From contig SIAP01000006.1 of assembly GCA_009691725.1 (NCBI GenBank), positions 31,350-95,349 of the forward strand: a stretch of 64,000 bases of DNA, in the 5' to 3' direction. Under the pieces are notes generated by a model, which worked only from the letters and a program-made list of their open reading frames with translations, searched no databases and had not been told where the DNA came from. The translations under genes were made by a program, and so were the position numbers. This DNA comes from Phycisphaerales bacterium. Its GTDB lineage: Bacteria; Planctomycetota; Phycisphaerae; Phycisphaerales; SM1A02. Below are positions 27,112 to 35,782 of the stretch, piece after piece. Position 1 is the first letter of the stretch. Each line of letters opens with the position of its first letter.

Positions 27112-28842
27112 ATGGCAAGCGGTTCTCCAAACCCACCGATCAGTCCACTCGTTGCGTGTTGTCGCACAGTCCGCAGCCGCGCCATAGCAACCACGATGGG
27201 CACGCGGGTTGCGGTCGTGATCATCGCGCTCCTCTCTGTGGTGGCATGGTTCACGCTGCTGCGCGCTGATGGGCGAAGCGGTGTTCATGGTGGCCTGGGC
27301 GCCAACGGCGCGCTGGATCTGGCGACGGTCGCGCGATCCGACTTTGACATGGTGATTCCGGTCTCCGGCGAACTCGCAGCGCTTCGACAAGTGGAAGTTC
27401 GCAACTTGCTTGAAGGGCGTGCTGTCATCACCGAGATCGTGGCGGAGGGTCGGCTCGTTGCCAAGGGAGATGTGCTGCTGAAATTTGCGAGCGAGGAGTC
27501 CGCTGACAAAATCAAGGACATGCAGGACAAGCTCAAGACCGCGCAAGCGGAGGCGGTTTCGAGCGAGCAGGCTTTGTCGATCAAGAAGAACGAACGAGCG
27601 AGTGAGATCGAGAAGGCTGATTTGCAGGTGAAACTGGCAAATCTGGCACTCGAGGGATGGGTGAGTGGCGACCTGGTATCCAAGCGACAAACACTTGCGA
27701 CCGCTCTCGAAGCAGCGACCATCGATGCAGAGCGCGTCCGAAAACGATTTTCAGAGTCAGACGCGCTGGTTGCCAAGGGCTTCATCAGCCGAGACGAGTA
27801 TGAAAAGGATCGGATCACGCTCATTCAAGCCGACGCAAAGGTGAAGCAGTCTGCGCTCGACATCGAGGTCTACGAGAAGTATCAGCGACCTCAAGACGAG
27901 GCGAAGAAGCGTTCCGATGTTGATCAGGCGACATCAGAGCGCAAGCGCACAGAGCAGAAGAAGGACGCAGAGATCGTCAAGGCACAGAGCGACTTTGAAA
28001 GCGCGACCTTTCGCGCAAAGACAGCTGGTGAACGACTCGACCAAGGCGAGAGACAACTTGGCAACACGATCATTCACTCTCCGATGGAGGGGCTCGTTGT
28101 GTACGCGAGCAGTTTGGAATCAGGCGGATGGGGTCGCTCTGGCGATTCACCACCCCCGGCGGCAGGCACGGAACTCAAACCAAACGAGTTGGTGATGATC
28201 ATCCCCGACACATCACAGATGGTTGCGTACCTCAAGGTCAGTGAGGCACTCTCTGGGCGCATCAAACCAGATCAAGAAGTGACGATTTTCAGCGACGCGA
28301 ATCCAAACACACCGATTCGTGGCACCGTCATGAATGTCAGCGTCCTCGCCGAGAGCGGTGGATGGCGCGATCCAAATCGTCGCGATTACAAGGTGCGCGT
28401 GCTTTTGGACGATGACGGCACACTCGCGCTGAAGCCGAGCATGCGATGCAAGGCATCAATCCTGCTCGGTCGCGTCGAAGATGTATTGAGCATTCCTGTG
28501 CAGGCGGTGTTCCGAACGGGTGCAGTGAGTTTTGTGTATGTCCCAGATGGTGTCGGGTTCAGCCAGCGACAAGTGGTCGTTGGGAGATCAAGCGAAATGG
28601 CGGTTGAGGTGCTCAGCGGTATCGACATCGGAGATCAGGTACTCCTGCGCGAGCCGAGTGTCGAAGAGATTGCTGTTCGCCTGCCACTGGAAGTCACGAA
28701 TCCAAAGGATGACGATGCAGCGAAGGCCGGTGGCGCGGCACGGCGCACATCACCGTCTCGTGCGCCTACTGGCGTCGAAGGTGGTGCCGACAGAGAAAGT
28801 TCTGGACGACCAACCAGCGCAAAGCCGATGCAGGGCGCATGA
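27112..28842 (+). CDS. HlyD/MacA-type periplasmic adaptor protein
   Basis: About 576 residues. Starts at TTG 27103, ATG 27112 and ATG 27196 are all possible. One N-terminal anchor (GTRVAVVIIALLSVVAWFTLL) precedes a split lipoyl domain (VRNLLEGRAVITEIVAEGRLVAKGD and IIHSPMEGLVVYAS). Between them a long coiled-coil hairpin runs about 190 residues. A beta-barrel region (VSEALSGRIKPDQEVTIF) and an Ala/Gly/Arg-rich tail follow. It should bridge an inner-membrane transporter to the TolC protein coded just upstream. Stop overlaps the ThuA start (ATGA). Confidence 0.87.
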   Translation: MASGSPNPPISPLVACCRTVRSRAIATTMGTRVAVVIIALLSVVAWFTLLRADGRSGVHGGLGANGALDLATVARSDFDMVIPVSGELAALRQVEVRNLLEGRAVITEIVAEGRLVAKGDVLLKFASEESADKIKDMQDKLKTAQAEAVSSEQALSIKKNERASEIEKADLQVKLANLALEGWVSGDLVSKRQTLATALEAATIDAERVRKRFSESDALVAKGFISRDEYEKDRITLIQADAKVKQSALDIEVYEKYQRPQDEAKKRSDVDQATSERKRTEQKKDAEIVKAQSDFESATFRAKTAGERLDQGERQLGNTIIHSPMEGLVVYASSLESGGWGRSGDSPPPAAGTELKPNELVMIIPDTSQMVAYLKVSEALSGRIKPDQEVTIFSDANPNTPIRGTVMNVSVLAESGGWRDPNRRDYKVRVLLDDDGTLALKPSMRCKASILLGRVEDVLSIPVQAVFRTGAVSFVYVPDGVGFSQRQVVVGRSSEMAVEVLSGIDIGDQVLLREPSVEEIAVRLPLEVTNPKDDDAAKAGGAARRTSPSRAPTGVEGGADRESSGRPTSAKPMQGA

Positions 28843-29642
28843 GTGTGCTGTGGTGCAATCACACACGACGAACCGCAGCGTGTGCCATCTTTGTCGCGCT
28901 TGCGTGCGCGCTCATGATCAGCGGTGACGACGCAGCGCCACGACCCCGCGTGCTGGTGTTCACAAAGACCGCCACCTTTCGCCACGCATCCATTCCAGAT
29001 GGAGTGCGATGCGTGCAAGAAATTCTCGCACCCGATGTCGATGTTGTGCAGACCGAGGATGCCACGCAGTTTTCACCACAGAACCTCTCGCAGTTTCGCG
29101 CAGTGATCTTCCTGTCGACCACCGGCGATGTGCTCGACGAGTCACAACAGTTCGCCTTTCAGAATTACATCGAAGGAGGGGGCGGGTTCGCGGGGATCCA
29201 CGCCGCGACCGACACTGAACATCAGTGGCCATGGTTCGCACACATGATTGGCGCGCACTTCGCGGGTCATCCCGAGATTCAACTCGCCACAGTGGTCGTG
29301 GAAGACAAGACACATCCATCATCAGCATCGTTGCCCGACCGATGGCCGCGCACCGACGAGTGGTATCGCTTCAATCGAAATCCTCGCACCGTGGATGGTG
29401 TGCATGTGCTCGCCACGATCGACGAGTCGACCTACTCTGGCGGCGGGATGGATGGCGATCACCCATGCATCTGGTGGCGGATGATGAAGGATGGTCGGTG
29501 TTGGTACACCGCAGGCGGTCATACGAAAGAGTCTTTTACAGAACCACTCTTTCGCGGTCACCTCAAAGAGGGGATTCTCTGGGCCGCGAAACTGAGTCCA
29601 CCCACGCCCAACACAACTGACCCGAAGTCCACCGGCAAGTAA
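28839..29642 (+). CDS. Exported ThuA-domain protein
   Basis: 267 residues with an N-terminal signal (TAACAIFVALACALMISG). The ThuA fold, a class-I-amidotransferase-like domain, is shown by RVLVFTKTATFRHASIPDG, GGGFAGIHAATDTEHQWPWF, MIGAHFAGHPE and CWYTAGGHTKES. ThuA proteins are linked to trehalose and other sugar use and are abundant in planctomycetes. The true activity is unknown. Translationally coupled to the adaptor gene, an unexpected neighbour. Confidence 0.88.
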   Translation: MSVLWCNHTRRTAACAIFVALACALMISGDDAAPRPRVLVFTKTATFRHASIPDGVRCVQEILAPDVDVVQTEDATQFSPQNLSQFRAVIFLSTTGDVLDESQQFAFQNYIEGGGGFAGIHAATDTEHQWPWFAHMIGAHFAGHPEIQLATVVVEDKTHPSSASLPDRWPRTDEWYRFNRNPRTVDGVHVLATIDESTYSGGGMDGDHPCIWWRMMKDGRCWYTAGGHTKESFTEPLFRGHLKEGILWAAKLSPPTPNTTDPKSTGK

Positions 29643-29658
29643 CCAGCAGGAGCACACC

Positions 29659-30021
29659 ATGGAATATTCATTCACAAATGTCTGGGGTCAGAGCTGGGCG
29701 CTCTATAAAAAATCGTGGTTGATGTTGACCGCAGGCGTTGCGATCTACTTCGTGGCAAACATTCCGATTCAGGCGCTCAGCATCATGCAGCAGATTTTCA
29801 AGTGGGGGCAAGAGGAGAATCCAGACCAGGCAGTCTGGTGGGGCATGATTAGCTCGCTCGAAACCTTGGCAGTTATCTGGTTCATCTTTGTGGTGCTCCC
29901 ACTCGCAGGAGGCATGCACTGGATGGGCGTGCCACTTGCGCTGACTCAATATGGTGTTGCGTACAACTTACTGTTGAGTCAAGATGGGATCGCTCATCAA
30001 CCCTCCCCCACTTCTGCTTGA
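29659..30021 (+). CDS. Small membrane protein, N-terminal-half-like
   Basis: 120 residues from ATG 29659, behind AGGAG at a good distance. Sequence starts EYSFTNVWGQSWALYKKSW, a pattern seen at the start of multi-pass membrane proteins of the glycerophosphodiester-phosphodiesterase membrane-domain kind. Two to three helices follow (LMLTAGVAIYFVANIPIQAL and TLAVIWFIFVVLPLAGGMHW). It ends with a polar tail that overlaps the next gene by 38 bases in a different frame. It may be the first half of a protein split by a frameshift. Confidence 0.6.
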   Translation: MEYSFTNVWGQSWALYKKSWLMLTAGVAIYFVANIPIQALSIMQQIFKWGQEENPDQAVWWGMISSLETLAVIWFIFVVLPLAGGMHWMGVPLALTQYGVAYNLLLSQDGIAHQPSPTSA

Positions 30022-30838
30022 TGTCCAGCGGCGCATCGCGCCCGTCGTCATCGCTCCCCCGTCGTCGTTGATGTGGGCGGGTGTGGTCACGGCCGTCATG
30101 ATCCTGTTCCCGCTCGTTGGCGCAGTCGATGCACTGATGGCTGATGGAAGGACAGGCGCAGATCTTTCGTCGCCGGAGGCGATCGACGCATTGGGTCCGC
30201 AACTCGCGGACACATTCATGCATCTCGTCATCGGAGTCTGCCTGATGCTGGGTGTGGTCCTTCCGCTGACCTACGGCGCGGTCCTGATGGCGCTGCGCGC
30301 GATTCGCAATCAGCCTCCTCGGCGCACAGACCTCTTCGCCGCGTACCTCCGTCCCTGTGCCTTCTCGATCTTTTCTGTGATGTTTCTCGTCGTGGGAGCA
30401 ATTCCGCTCGTGCTCTGGATCATCGTCGCACTGATTGTGGGAACCGTGGTGGGTGTGGTCGCAGCACTTTCGAGTGACGCTGACTCATCTGCACAGGTTG
30501 GACTGATCACACTCACGGTGATGGTTGTCGGTGTGCCCTTTGTTGTGTTGTCGGTGTATCTCCAGTTTCGTTTTGGATTTGCGGGCGTGACGCTGATTGA
30601 CCCAGTCGTGTCGCGCACCGATGCGCTTGGAGCACTCGCGCAGTCGTGGCGCATGACATGTCGACAGAACACACCGCTGACCAGAGTCGGTTGTTATGCG
30701 GTGTGGACCGTGATTCGATCAACGATCCTCGGATACGGCATCGGATTCGTGACACGCGGCATGCCAGAATGTGTCGCGCTGATCGCGGGCTCCTACGAAG
30801 TACTCACAGAGCGAGTGCAGCCGCACAAGGGATCCTGA
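29984..30838 (+). CDS. Multi-pass membrane protein, function unknown
   Basis: 284 residues with about five membrane helices, including LMWAGVVTAVMILFPLVGA, MHLVIGVCLMLGVVLPLTYG and ALIVGTVVGVVAALSS. The stretch LPLTYGAVLMALRAIRNQPP parallels LPLAGGMHWMGVPLA in the preceding small protein, hinting at a shared family. An in-frame stop at 29975 prevents a longer start. The end overlaps the convergent CDF transporter gene by 46 bases. Confidence 0.7.
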   Translation: MGSLINPPPLLLDVQRRIAPVVIAPPSSLMWAGVVTAVMILFPLVGAVDALMADGRTGADLSSPEAIDALGPQLADTFMHLVIGVCLMLGVVLPLTYGAVLMALRAIRNQPPRRTDLFAAYLRPCAFSIFSVMFLVVGAIPLVLWIIVALIVGTVVGVVAALSSDADSSAQVGLITLTVMVVGVPFVVLSVYLQFRFGFAGVTLIDPVVSRTDALGALAQSWRMTCRQNTPLTRVGCYAVWTVIRSTILGYGIGFVTRGMPECVALIAGSYEVLTERVQPHKGS

Positions 30839-31713
30839 CAAGGCTCGCAGTGAGCCGTCGCCTCTCCCGAGCCTCCCAGTTCTGTGATGGTGCGCGCTTC
30901 AATCGTGCTGGCGATGTCGTGACTCTGCACCACAGTCATGTTCTGCGGAAGGCGAATGTGCATATCGATCCAGTGCATCGCGCCATCATGCCGACAGCGA
31001 ACCTTGTGAAATGAGCAAATGGTGGGAGTGCGGTCGCCAGTGCGGAGGTGACCACTCAAGAGTGTTGTGAGTTTCGCGATATCACCATCATCTTGACGAT
31101 CAATCAGGCGGTTGACGGATCCTCGCGCCACGCGCCATCCCAGAAAGATCATCAGGCATCCCAACGCGAGCGCAACGACTGGGTCGATCCATGTTGCGTC
31201 TGTCCATCGAACAACGAGCAGTGCTGCGATCACGGCAACCGTTGTGATCGAATCGCTCAATATGTGCACGCCATCCGCAACGAGCGCCGCGGAGTCCCTG
31301 CGGCGACCAGTCGAGATCATCAACCATGCGAGTGCAAGATTCAACACCCCAGCTGCGATCACGAGCGCAAGTCCCCATCCTGTGTCAACGACCTCTTGTG
31401 CACCGCTGAACATCGCGCCCACACAGTGAATGATGATGAAGGCACCTGCCGCGATCAACATTCCGCCCTCCACTGCGGCGCTGACAAACTCGACGCGCCC
31501 GTGCCCGTAGGGATGATCGGCGTCTGCTGGTTTGGCGGCGAGTCGCACCGCACCAAGCGTCATCATGCTTGCCACGACATTGACGATGGATTCAAGTGCA
31601 TCTGAAAGCACGGCATCGGATCTGGTGATCCACCACGCCGCCAACTTCATCGCCAGAACCACCAGCGAAACAGCAACGGCGATCAGCGCAATTGTTGTTT
31701 GTGAGATTCTCAC
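30793..31713 (-). CDS. Cation diffusion facilitator (CDF) metal transporter
   Basis: 306 residues. Six membrane helices carry the CDF metal site: SDALESIVNVVAS in helix 2 and ADGVHILSDSIT in helix 5, with HPYGHGRVEF in the loop. The cytosolic C-terminal domain contains the MHWIDMHIRLP motif and a late cluster of His and Cys (AHCEPCQDPLCGC). These proteins export Zn2+, Fe2+, Co2+ or Mn2+ by antiport with protons. The Cys-rich tail is less common and may tune metal sensing. Confidence 0.93.
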   Translation of the reverse strand: MRISQTTIALIAVAVSLVVLAMKLAAWWITRSDAVLSDALESIVNVVASMMTLGAVRLAAKPADADHPYGHGRVEFVSAAVEGGMLIAAGAFIIIHCVGAMFSGAQEVVDTGWGLALVIAAGVLNLALAWLMISTGRRRDSAALVADGVHILSDSITTVAVIAALLVVRWTDATWIDPVVALALGCLMIFLGWRVARGSVNRLIDRQDDGDIAKLTTLLSGHLRTGDRTPTICSFHKVRCRHDGAMHWIDMHIRLPQNMTVVQSHDIASTIEARTITELGGSGEATAHCEPCQDPLCGCTRSVSTS

Positions 31714-31759
31714 GGGAAGTGTCTTACCACGGGGCGCGTCCTCCCCCTAGGATCGAGGG

Positions 31760-32224
31760 ATGCCATCGCCTCCAAATCGTCCGTTTTACCCGCAAGGAAA
31801 TCCAGGTGATGGCGAGGGTCGAGGCGAACACCGATCAACTGGCGGTCCGCGCGCTGGCGGATTTGTTCCACGAGGAGGTCGCGGTGCGCCGCGCGGCAAC
31901 ACATCACGGATGGGATCGTGGAAGCGAACGGATGGAGAGCCCAGAGCACGACCAGCCGCACTGCGATTAGCAGCGGCGCGCGCGGATCTCGAGCGCATGA
32001 TTCGTGAACTCGAGGCGGCGACAAAGGCCCTTGCAAGTCCGCATGTCAAGATTCCACTCACGAGTGTTCTCGAGCACACCAAGGAGCTCGAACTGGATGC
32101 GATCTTCGCACCGTGGCGTCGCGTCCGTGCGGCACTCGCCGATGTCGAGCGCGTGTGTGTGGCGATCGACCGACTGAAATTTCCGCCGAAGCCTTTCATC
32201 CCCAAAGACTTTCGTCCGCAGTGA
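31760..32224 (+). CDS. Hypothetical protein with Arg/Gly-rich N-terminus
   Basis: 154 residues. The first 65 residues are Gly, Arg and Pro rich (GGPRAGGFVPRGGRGAPRGN) and probably disordered. The rest looks helical (LRLAAARADLERMIRELEAA ... VRAALADVERVCVAIDRLKF) and ends in KPFIPKDFRPQ. I do not recognise a family. The gene is divergent from the CDF gene with a 46-base gap. The disordered RG-rich head could contact nucleic acid. Confidence 0.55.
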   Translation: MPSPPNRPFYPQGNPGDGEGRGEHRSTGGPRAGGFVPRGGRGAPRGNTSRMGSWKRTDGEPRARPAALRLAAARADLERMIRELEAATKALASPHVKIPLTSVLEHTKELELDAIFAPWRRVRAALADVERVCVAIDRLKFPPKPFIPKDFRPQ

Positions 32225-32315
32225 AGAGCGTCGCAGGTCGCGCTGCAGGTCGCATCGCGGTCAGAGCAATATGGAAGTTGTGTCACACCAACGGAATCCC
32301 AATCATTCGTTGGGG

Positions 32316-33290
32316 TCATTCGCTGGGGTCATACGACGACGCATATCGAACCGAGCCAGGGATAATCGATCCTGCGGGGAGTTCGAGCCGAATGAGTTGT
32401 CGAATGACATCGTTGGCGAGCGTGGAGGCACCGAATCGAAAGAGCGACGGCGTGAGCCATTCGTCACCGAGCGTCTCTTTCACCATCACCAGATAGGCAA
32501 TCGCGCTCTTGGCGGTCCGAATCCCACCCGCAGGTTTCATGCCGATACGAACGCCCGTCGCTCGAAAGTGATCGCGAATCGCTTCGAGCATGATGAGCGT
32601 GACAGGCATCGTCGCCGCCGGTTGCACCTTACCCGTTGACGTCTTGATGAAGACCTCTCCATCGACTGGCGCATCGACTCCGGGCACACTCGACGCCGCA
32701 TCAATGGCGAGATCGCTTGCTCGTCGAATTGTGTCGAGCGTGCCGAGTTCGCCAGTTTCGAGGATGATTTTCAAATGTGCGTGAGGGCGCCCGCAGGACC
32801 TGGAGGCCGCGGCACACGCGGCACGCGTCTGGCAAATCTCGTTGCGAATCTGTTCGTCCTTGCCCGCAAGGAAGAGCCCGCGCGAAATCACCATGTCAAT
32901 TTCATCGGCCCCCGCTTCCACTGCACGGCGGCAATCATCGAGTCGCACTTCAAGGGGATACTGACCGCTCGGAAATCCCGTCGCAACAGAGGCGATCTTC
33001 ACTGCACTTCCTGCGAGCACCTCGAGCGCAGTTGGCACGAGCGTTGGGTAGACACACACCGCAGCAACACTTGGCAGCGCCGTGGGAAAAGGCAATTCGC
33101 TCGGCGTGATCGCCTTCTGACAGAGGGCGCGCACCTTCTCTGGCGAATCCTTCCCCTCGAGCGTGGTGAGATCGATCATCGAGAGCGCCAAGCGAAGCGC
33201 ATGACGCTTTGATGAAGCCTTGATGGATCGCTTAGTAAAGCGAACTGCGCGTGCGGTTGCGGTGACTGGCTCAACCGGTCGGTCGCGCAT
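32316..33290 (-). CDS. deoC: Deoxyribose-phosphate aldolase (long, animal/actinobacterial-type)
   Basis: Splits 2-deoxyribose-5-phosphate into glyceraldehyde-3-phosphate and acetaldehyde. From ATG 33290 the protein has 324 residues, longer than the roughly 220-260 of common bacterial DeoC. The N-terminal stretch RALRLALSMIDLTTLEGKDS-like segment at about residues 30-50 is typical of the long form. Schiff-base Lys is in FIKTSTGK, with the helper residues in DEIDMVISRG and MKPAGGIRT. Acetaldehyde from this reaction could feed the ALDH pair at 22877-25232. It starts four bases after a small exported-protein gene. Confidence 0.92.
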   Translation of the reverse strand: MRDRPVEPVTATARAVRFTKRSIKASSKRHALRLALSMIDLTTLEGKDSPEKVRALCQKAITPSELPFPTALPSVAAVCVYPTLVPTALEVLAGSAVKIASVATGFPSGQYPLEVRLDDCRRAVEAGADEIDMVISRGLFLAGKDEQIRNEICQTRAACAAASRSCGRPHAHLKIILETGELGTLDTIRRASDLAIDAASSVPGVDAPVDGEVFIKTSTGKVQPAATMPVTLIMLEAIRDHFRATGVRIGMKPAGGIRTAKSAIAYLVMVKETLGDEWLTPSLFRFGASTLANDVIRQLIRLELPAGSIIPGSVRYASSYDPSE

Positions 33291-33294
33291 TGGG

Positions 33295-33663
33295 CTAGCG
33301 CGGTCTCGCCGACCGGAACAAACCCGAAAGGCTTTCAACCCACCGAAGTGCGAGGACGCGGCCAGTCCCCACGGTGTCGACGGCGTAAATCATCAGCGTT
33401 TCGTTGCGATTGTCGAGTAGATACACACACTCGGTGGGACGACTGTCTGGACCCTCGCCCGTCGGCAGTGTCATCACTCCAATGCCGTGTGCGGATGGCA
33501 TCACCGAATCTCCAGCACGCGCTGCAGGATTCAGTGGATTCAACAACGACATCACGAGCACCGTTGCCAACACACACGCCGAAGTCGCGAGGCTCCACTC
33601 GAGTTTCGCGGCACGCGCTGGGTGCGATGTCATCGAGCGGGTCACGCTGGTGATGGAGATCAT
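33295..33663 (-). CDS. Small exported protein, paralogue of its upstream neighbour
   Basis: 122 residues with one N-terminal hydrophobic segment (WSLATSACVLATVLVMSLL) ending in ARAGDS, a possible cleavage site or anchor. The C-terminal half has ECVYLLDNRNETLMIYAVD and RVLALRWVESL. This parallels SALYIVDETHEEMISVLWND ... TAIGYRNL in the upstream gene, so the two look like paralogues. Such one-blade-like motifs occur in small planctomycete exported proteins. Overlaps the upstream gene by ATGA. Confidence 0.65.
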   Translation of the reverse strand: MISITSVTRSMTSHPARAAKLEWSLATSACVLATVLVMSLLNPLNPAARAGDSVMPSAHGIGVMTLPTGEGPDSRPTECVYLLDNRNETLMIYAVDTVGTGRVLALRWVESLSGLFRSARPR

Positions 33664-33965
33664 GGTCGTGGCCTCAATGACGAAGCACCGTCCGCAGCAA
33701 GATTGCGATAGCCGATTGCGGTCAGTGATCTGGTCTTGTCATTCCACAGGACGCTGATCATCTCTTCGTGCGTTTCATCGACGATGTAGAGCGCACTATT
33801 GGCGACGCCGGGAATGTTGCCGCCACTCATGGAATAAGTCGCGCGCGACCGAGTGCCCACCCCGTCCTGCCCGTCGGCACGTGGCGTCATCGGAATCGCA
33901 ATGAGTGCAGCAACAAGTGCGCCGTTGGTCAGTGCGAGAGCGACAATGAGCGATCTGCGTGCCAT
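33660..33965 (-). CDS. Small exported protein of the same family
   Basis: 101 residues from ATG 33965, inside the stop of the preceding gene. An N-terminal signal or anchor (SLIVALALTNGALVAALIAIP) is followed by a short mature domain containing ALYIVDETHEEMISVLWND. It shares this motif with the next gene. Function unknown; coupling on both sides by ATGA shows that the three small proteins are made together. Confidence 0.65.
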   Translation of the reverse strand: MARRSLIVALALTNGALVAALIAIPMTPRADGQDGVGTRSRATYSMSGGNIPGVANSALYIVDETHEEMISVLWNDKTRSLTAIGYRNLAADGASSLRPRP

Positions 33966-34219
33966 CAGTCCTTTTGTTGTGATCGTTTGGATGGGTGCAA
34001 ACTCACCATCAGAATGAGCCCAGCGATCAGCACCATCGCTCCGTAGCCAACCCACGCGGCCGGAAATTCGCGAACGCTTGGTTGTCGCGGTGCAGTCGTG
34101 GATTCCTGTGCGATTGCCGGAGCGACCGCGAGGAGGGAGAGGATGACTGTCGTCGCCGCGCACACGACGCGTTGCTGCACACTTCCGCAGGTCATGGGTT
34201 GTCGTCCATCGTGTCGCAT
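33965..34219 (-). CDS. Small membrane protein with signal peptide
   Basis: 84 residues from ATG 34219, or 76 from ATG 34195. A signal peptide (VVCAATTVILSLLAVAPAIAQ) is followed by a short polar segment and a second helix (WVGYGAMVLIAGLILMVSL), then a basic tail SKRSQQKD. Topology should be a short periplasmic loop with the tail in the cytosol. It follows the UDP-sugar dehydrogenase gene by about 75 bases and couples to the next gene by ATGA. Confidence 0.55.
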   Translation of the reverse strand: MRHDGRQPMTCGSVQQRVVCAATTVILSLLAVAPAIAQESTTAPRQPSVREFPAAWVGYGAMVLIAGLILMVSLHPSKRSQQKD

Positions 34220-34293
34220 CACAGTTCTGTTCAAGGTACTCGATCGCATCTGTCCAGTCATGTGGGTGGGCATGCGGGCAGGCATGTCGACCT

Positions 34294-35685
34294 CTACGAT
34301 TTCACAAGTTGGCACTTCATCAGGTTGGCTGGCACTCGCGCCATGGCATTACGCGTGTCCACGACAAGTTTGGCGTGCTGACCAATCGCGGAATAATCGA
34401 CCACATCATGATCGGTCAGAATCAACACGCAATCGCTCGCCGCGAGTGTCGCAGGGGTCAGCGGCACTGACGAGAGATTTACTCGGTGTTTGCGCATCGC
34501 CGGGAAAGTCGCAAGGTGCGGATCGTGATATGAAACAACCGCTCCATGATCACGAAGCAGCTCAATGATTTCTGCAGAAGGACTCTCGCGCGGATCATCA
34601 ATATTCTTCTTGTACGCAATGCCGAGGACAAGAATCTTGGACCCCTTCATTGGCTTCGTGTGATCGTTGAGCGCGAGTTGGGTTCGCTCGATGACATAGT
34701 GCGGCATCGATGTGTTGACTTCGCCCGCGAGTTCGATGAAGCGAGTCGTGCGCCCCACCTCGCGCGCCTTCCATGTGAGATAGTAGGGATCGATCGGAAT
34801 GCAGTGACCGCCGAGTCCTGGACCAGGATAGAAAGCCTGAAATCCGAATGGCTTGGTGCTTGCTGCAGCGACGACTTCCCACACATCAATGTTCATCTCG
34901 GTGAGCACAATTTTCATCTCATTCACCAAAGCGATGTTGACTGCGCGGTAGATGTTCTCCAAGAGTTTCGCGCTCTCAGCGATCTCTGCCGTCGAGACGC
35001 GATGCGCTGACTTCACAACGCGTGTGTAGAACGCCATCGCGAGATCGGTGGAGACATCATCGACACCACCGACGAGCTTCGGAATGTGCTGCGCACTTCG
35101 ACCCATGGTTCCCGGATCTTCCCGCTCTGGGCTGTACGCCAAGAAGTACTCATCCCCACACTTCATCCCGCGCGCGTCCAGAATTGGCTTCATTTCATCG
35201 CGTGTCGTGCCTGGATACGTGGTGGATTCAAGCACAACAAGTTGACCCTTCCGCAGTGATGCGGCGGTCGACTTCGTACTCTCGATCACATAGGTGAGAT
35301 CGGGTTCGTGATGTGGTCCAAGTGGTGTTGGCACGCAGAGCACAACGAGATCGGCTTTTCCAAGGTCCTTTGCATCAGATGTTGGAGTGAACTGCGTGTC
35401 AGCCTGCAGGGTGCTGAAGAAATCATCGCCAAGATGAAGGATGTAGCGCACGCCGTTGTTGAGCGCATCGATCTTGCGCTGATCGACATCAAATCCGATG
35501 ACGGGATAGCCGCTGTCTCGGATCGCCCGAACGAGTGGCAGCCCGACGTACCCCAATCCGACGATGGCGATGATCGCAGTCTTACTCTCGATCTTCTGCA
35601 TCAGCGCGCGAGCGGTTGCACTCTGTGCGGCGGGCGTCGATGATGAGGCGGGCGTGGACAACGCAGGTTGGTTCTTGGTGCTCAT
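34294..35685 (-). CDS. UDP-glucose / UDP-N-acetylglucosamine 6-dehydrogenase
   Basis: 463 residues starting at MSTKNQPALS (ATG 35685). Rossmann motif AIVGLGYVGLPLVRAI, then PTPLGPHHEPDL, ESTTYPGTT, and YSPEREDPG. The catalytic Cys lies in GPGLGGHCIPIDPYYL, and KNIDDPRESPS marks the third domain. The YSPER(E)DPG and HCIPIDP forms favour the WbpA/TviB-type UDP-GlcNAc dehydrogenases over plain UDP-glucose dehydrogenase. It makes UDP-uronic acids for surface polysaccharide. No glycosyltransferases are nearby. Confidence 0.9.
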   Translation of the reverse strand: MSTKNQPALSTPASSSTPAAQSATARALMQKIESKTAIIAIVGLGYVGLPLVRAIRDSGYPVIGFDVDQRKIDALNNGVRYILHLGDDFFSTLQADTQFTPTSDAKDLGKADLVVLCVPTPLGPHHEPDLTYVIESTKSTAASLRKGQLVVLESTTYPGTTRDEMKPILDARGMKCGDEYFLAYSPEREDPGTMGRSAQHIPKLVGGVDDVSTDLAMAFYTRVVKSAHRVSTAEIAESAKLLENIYRAVNIALVNEMKIVLTEMNIDVWEVVAAASTKPFGFQAFYPGPGLGGHCIPIDPYYLTWKAREVGRTTRFIELAGEVNTSMPHYVIERTQLALNDHTKPMKGSKILVLGIAYKKNIDDPRESPSAEIIELLRDHGAVVSYHDPHLATFPAMRKHRVNLSSVPLTPATLAASDCVLILTDHDVVDYSAIGQHAKLVVDTRNAMARVPANLMKCQLVKS

Positions 35686-35782
35686 GGGATTCCTGTGGGA
35701 GTTGCAGATTACCAATCAGCAGATGAGCACCTCGACTTGAGACAATATCGCGTGATCGGTGGAGGGAGAGAGGGTGAACGAT

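Noticed and set aside
31786..32319. 177-codon reverse frame over the Arg/Gly-rich gene
   Set aside because: It mirrors the plus-strand gene, which has the better start and a Lys/Arg pattern expected of a real protein.
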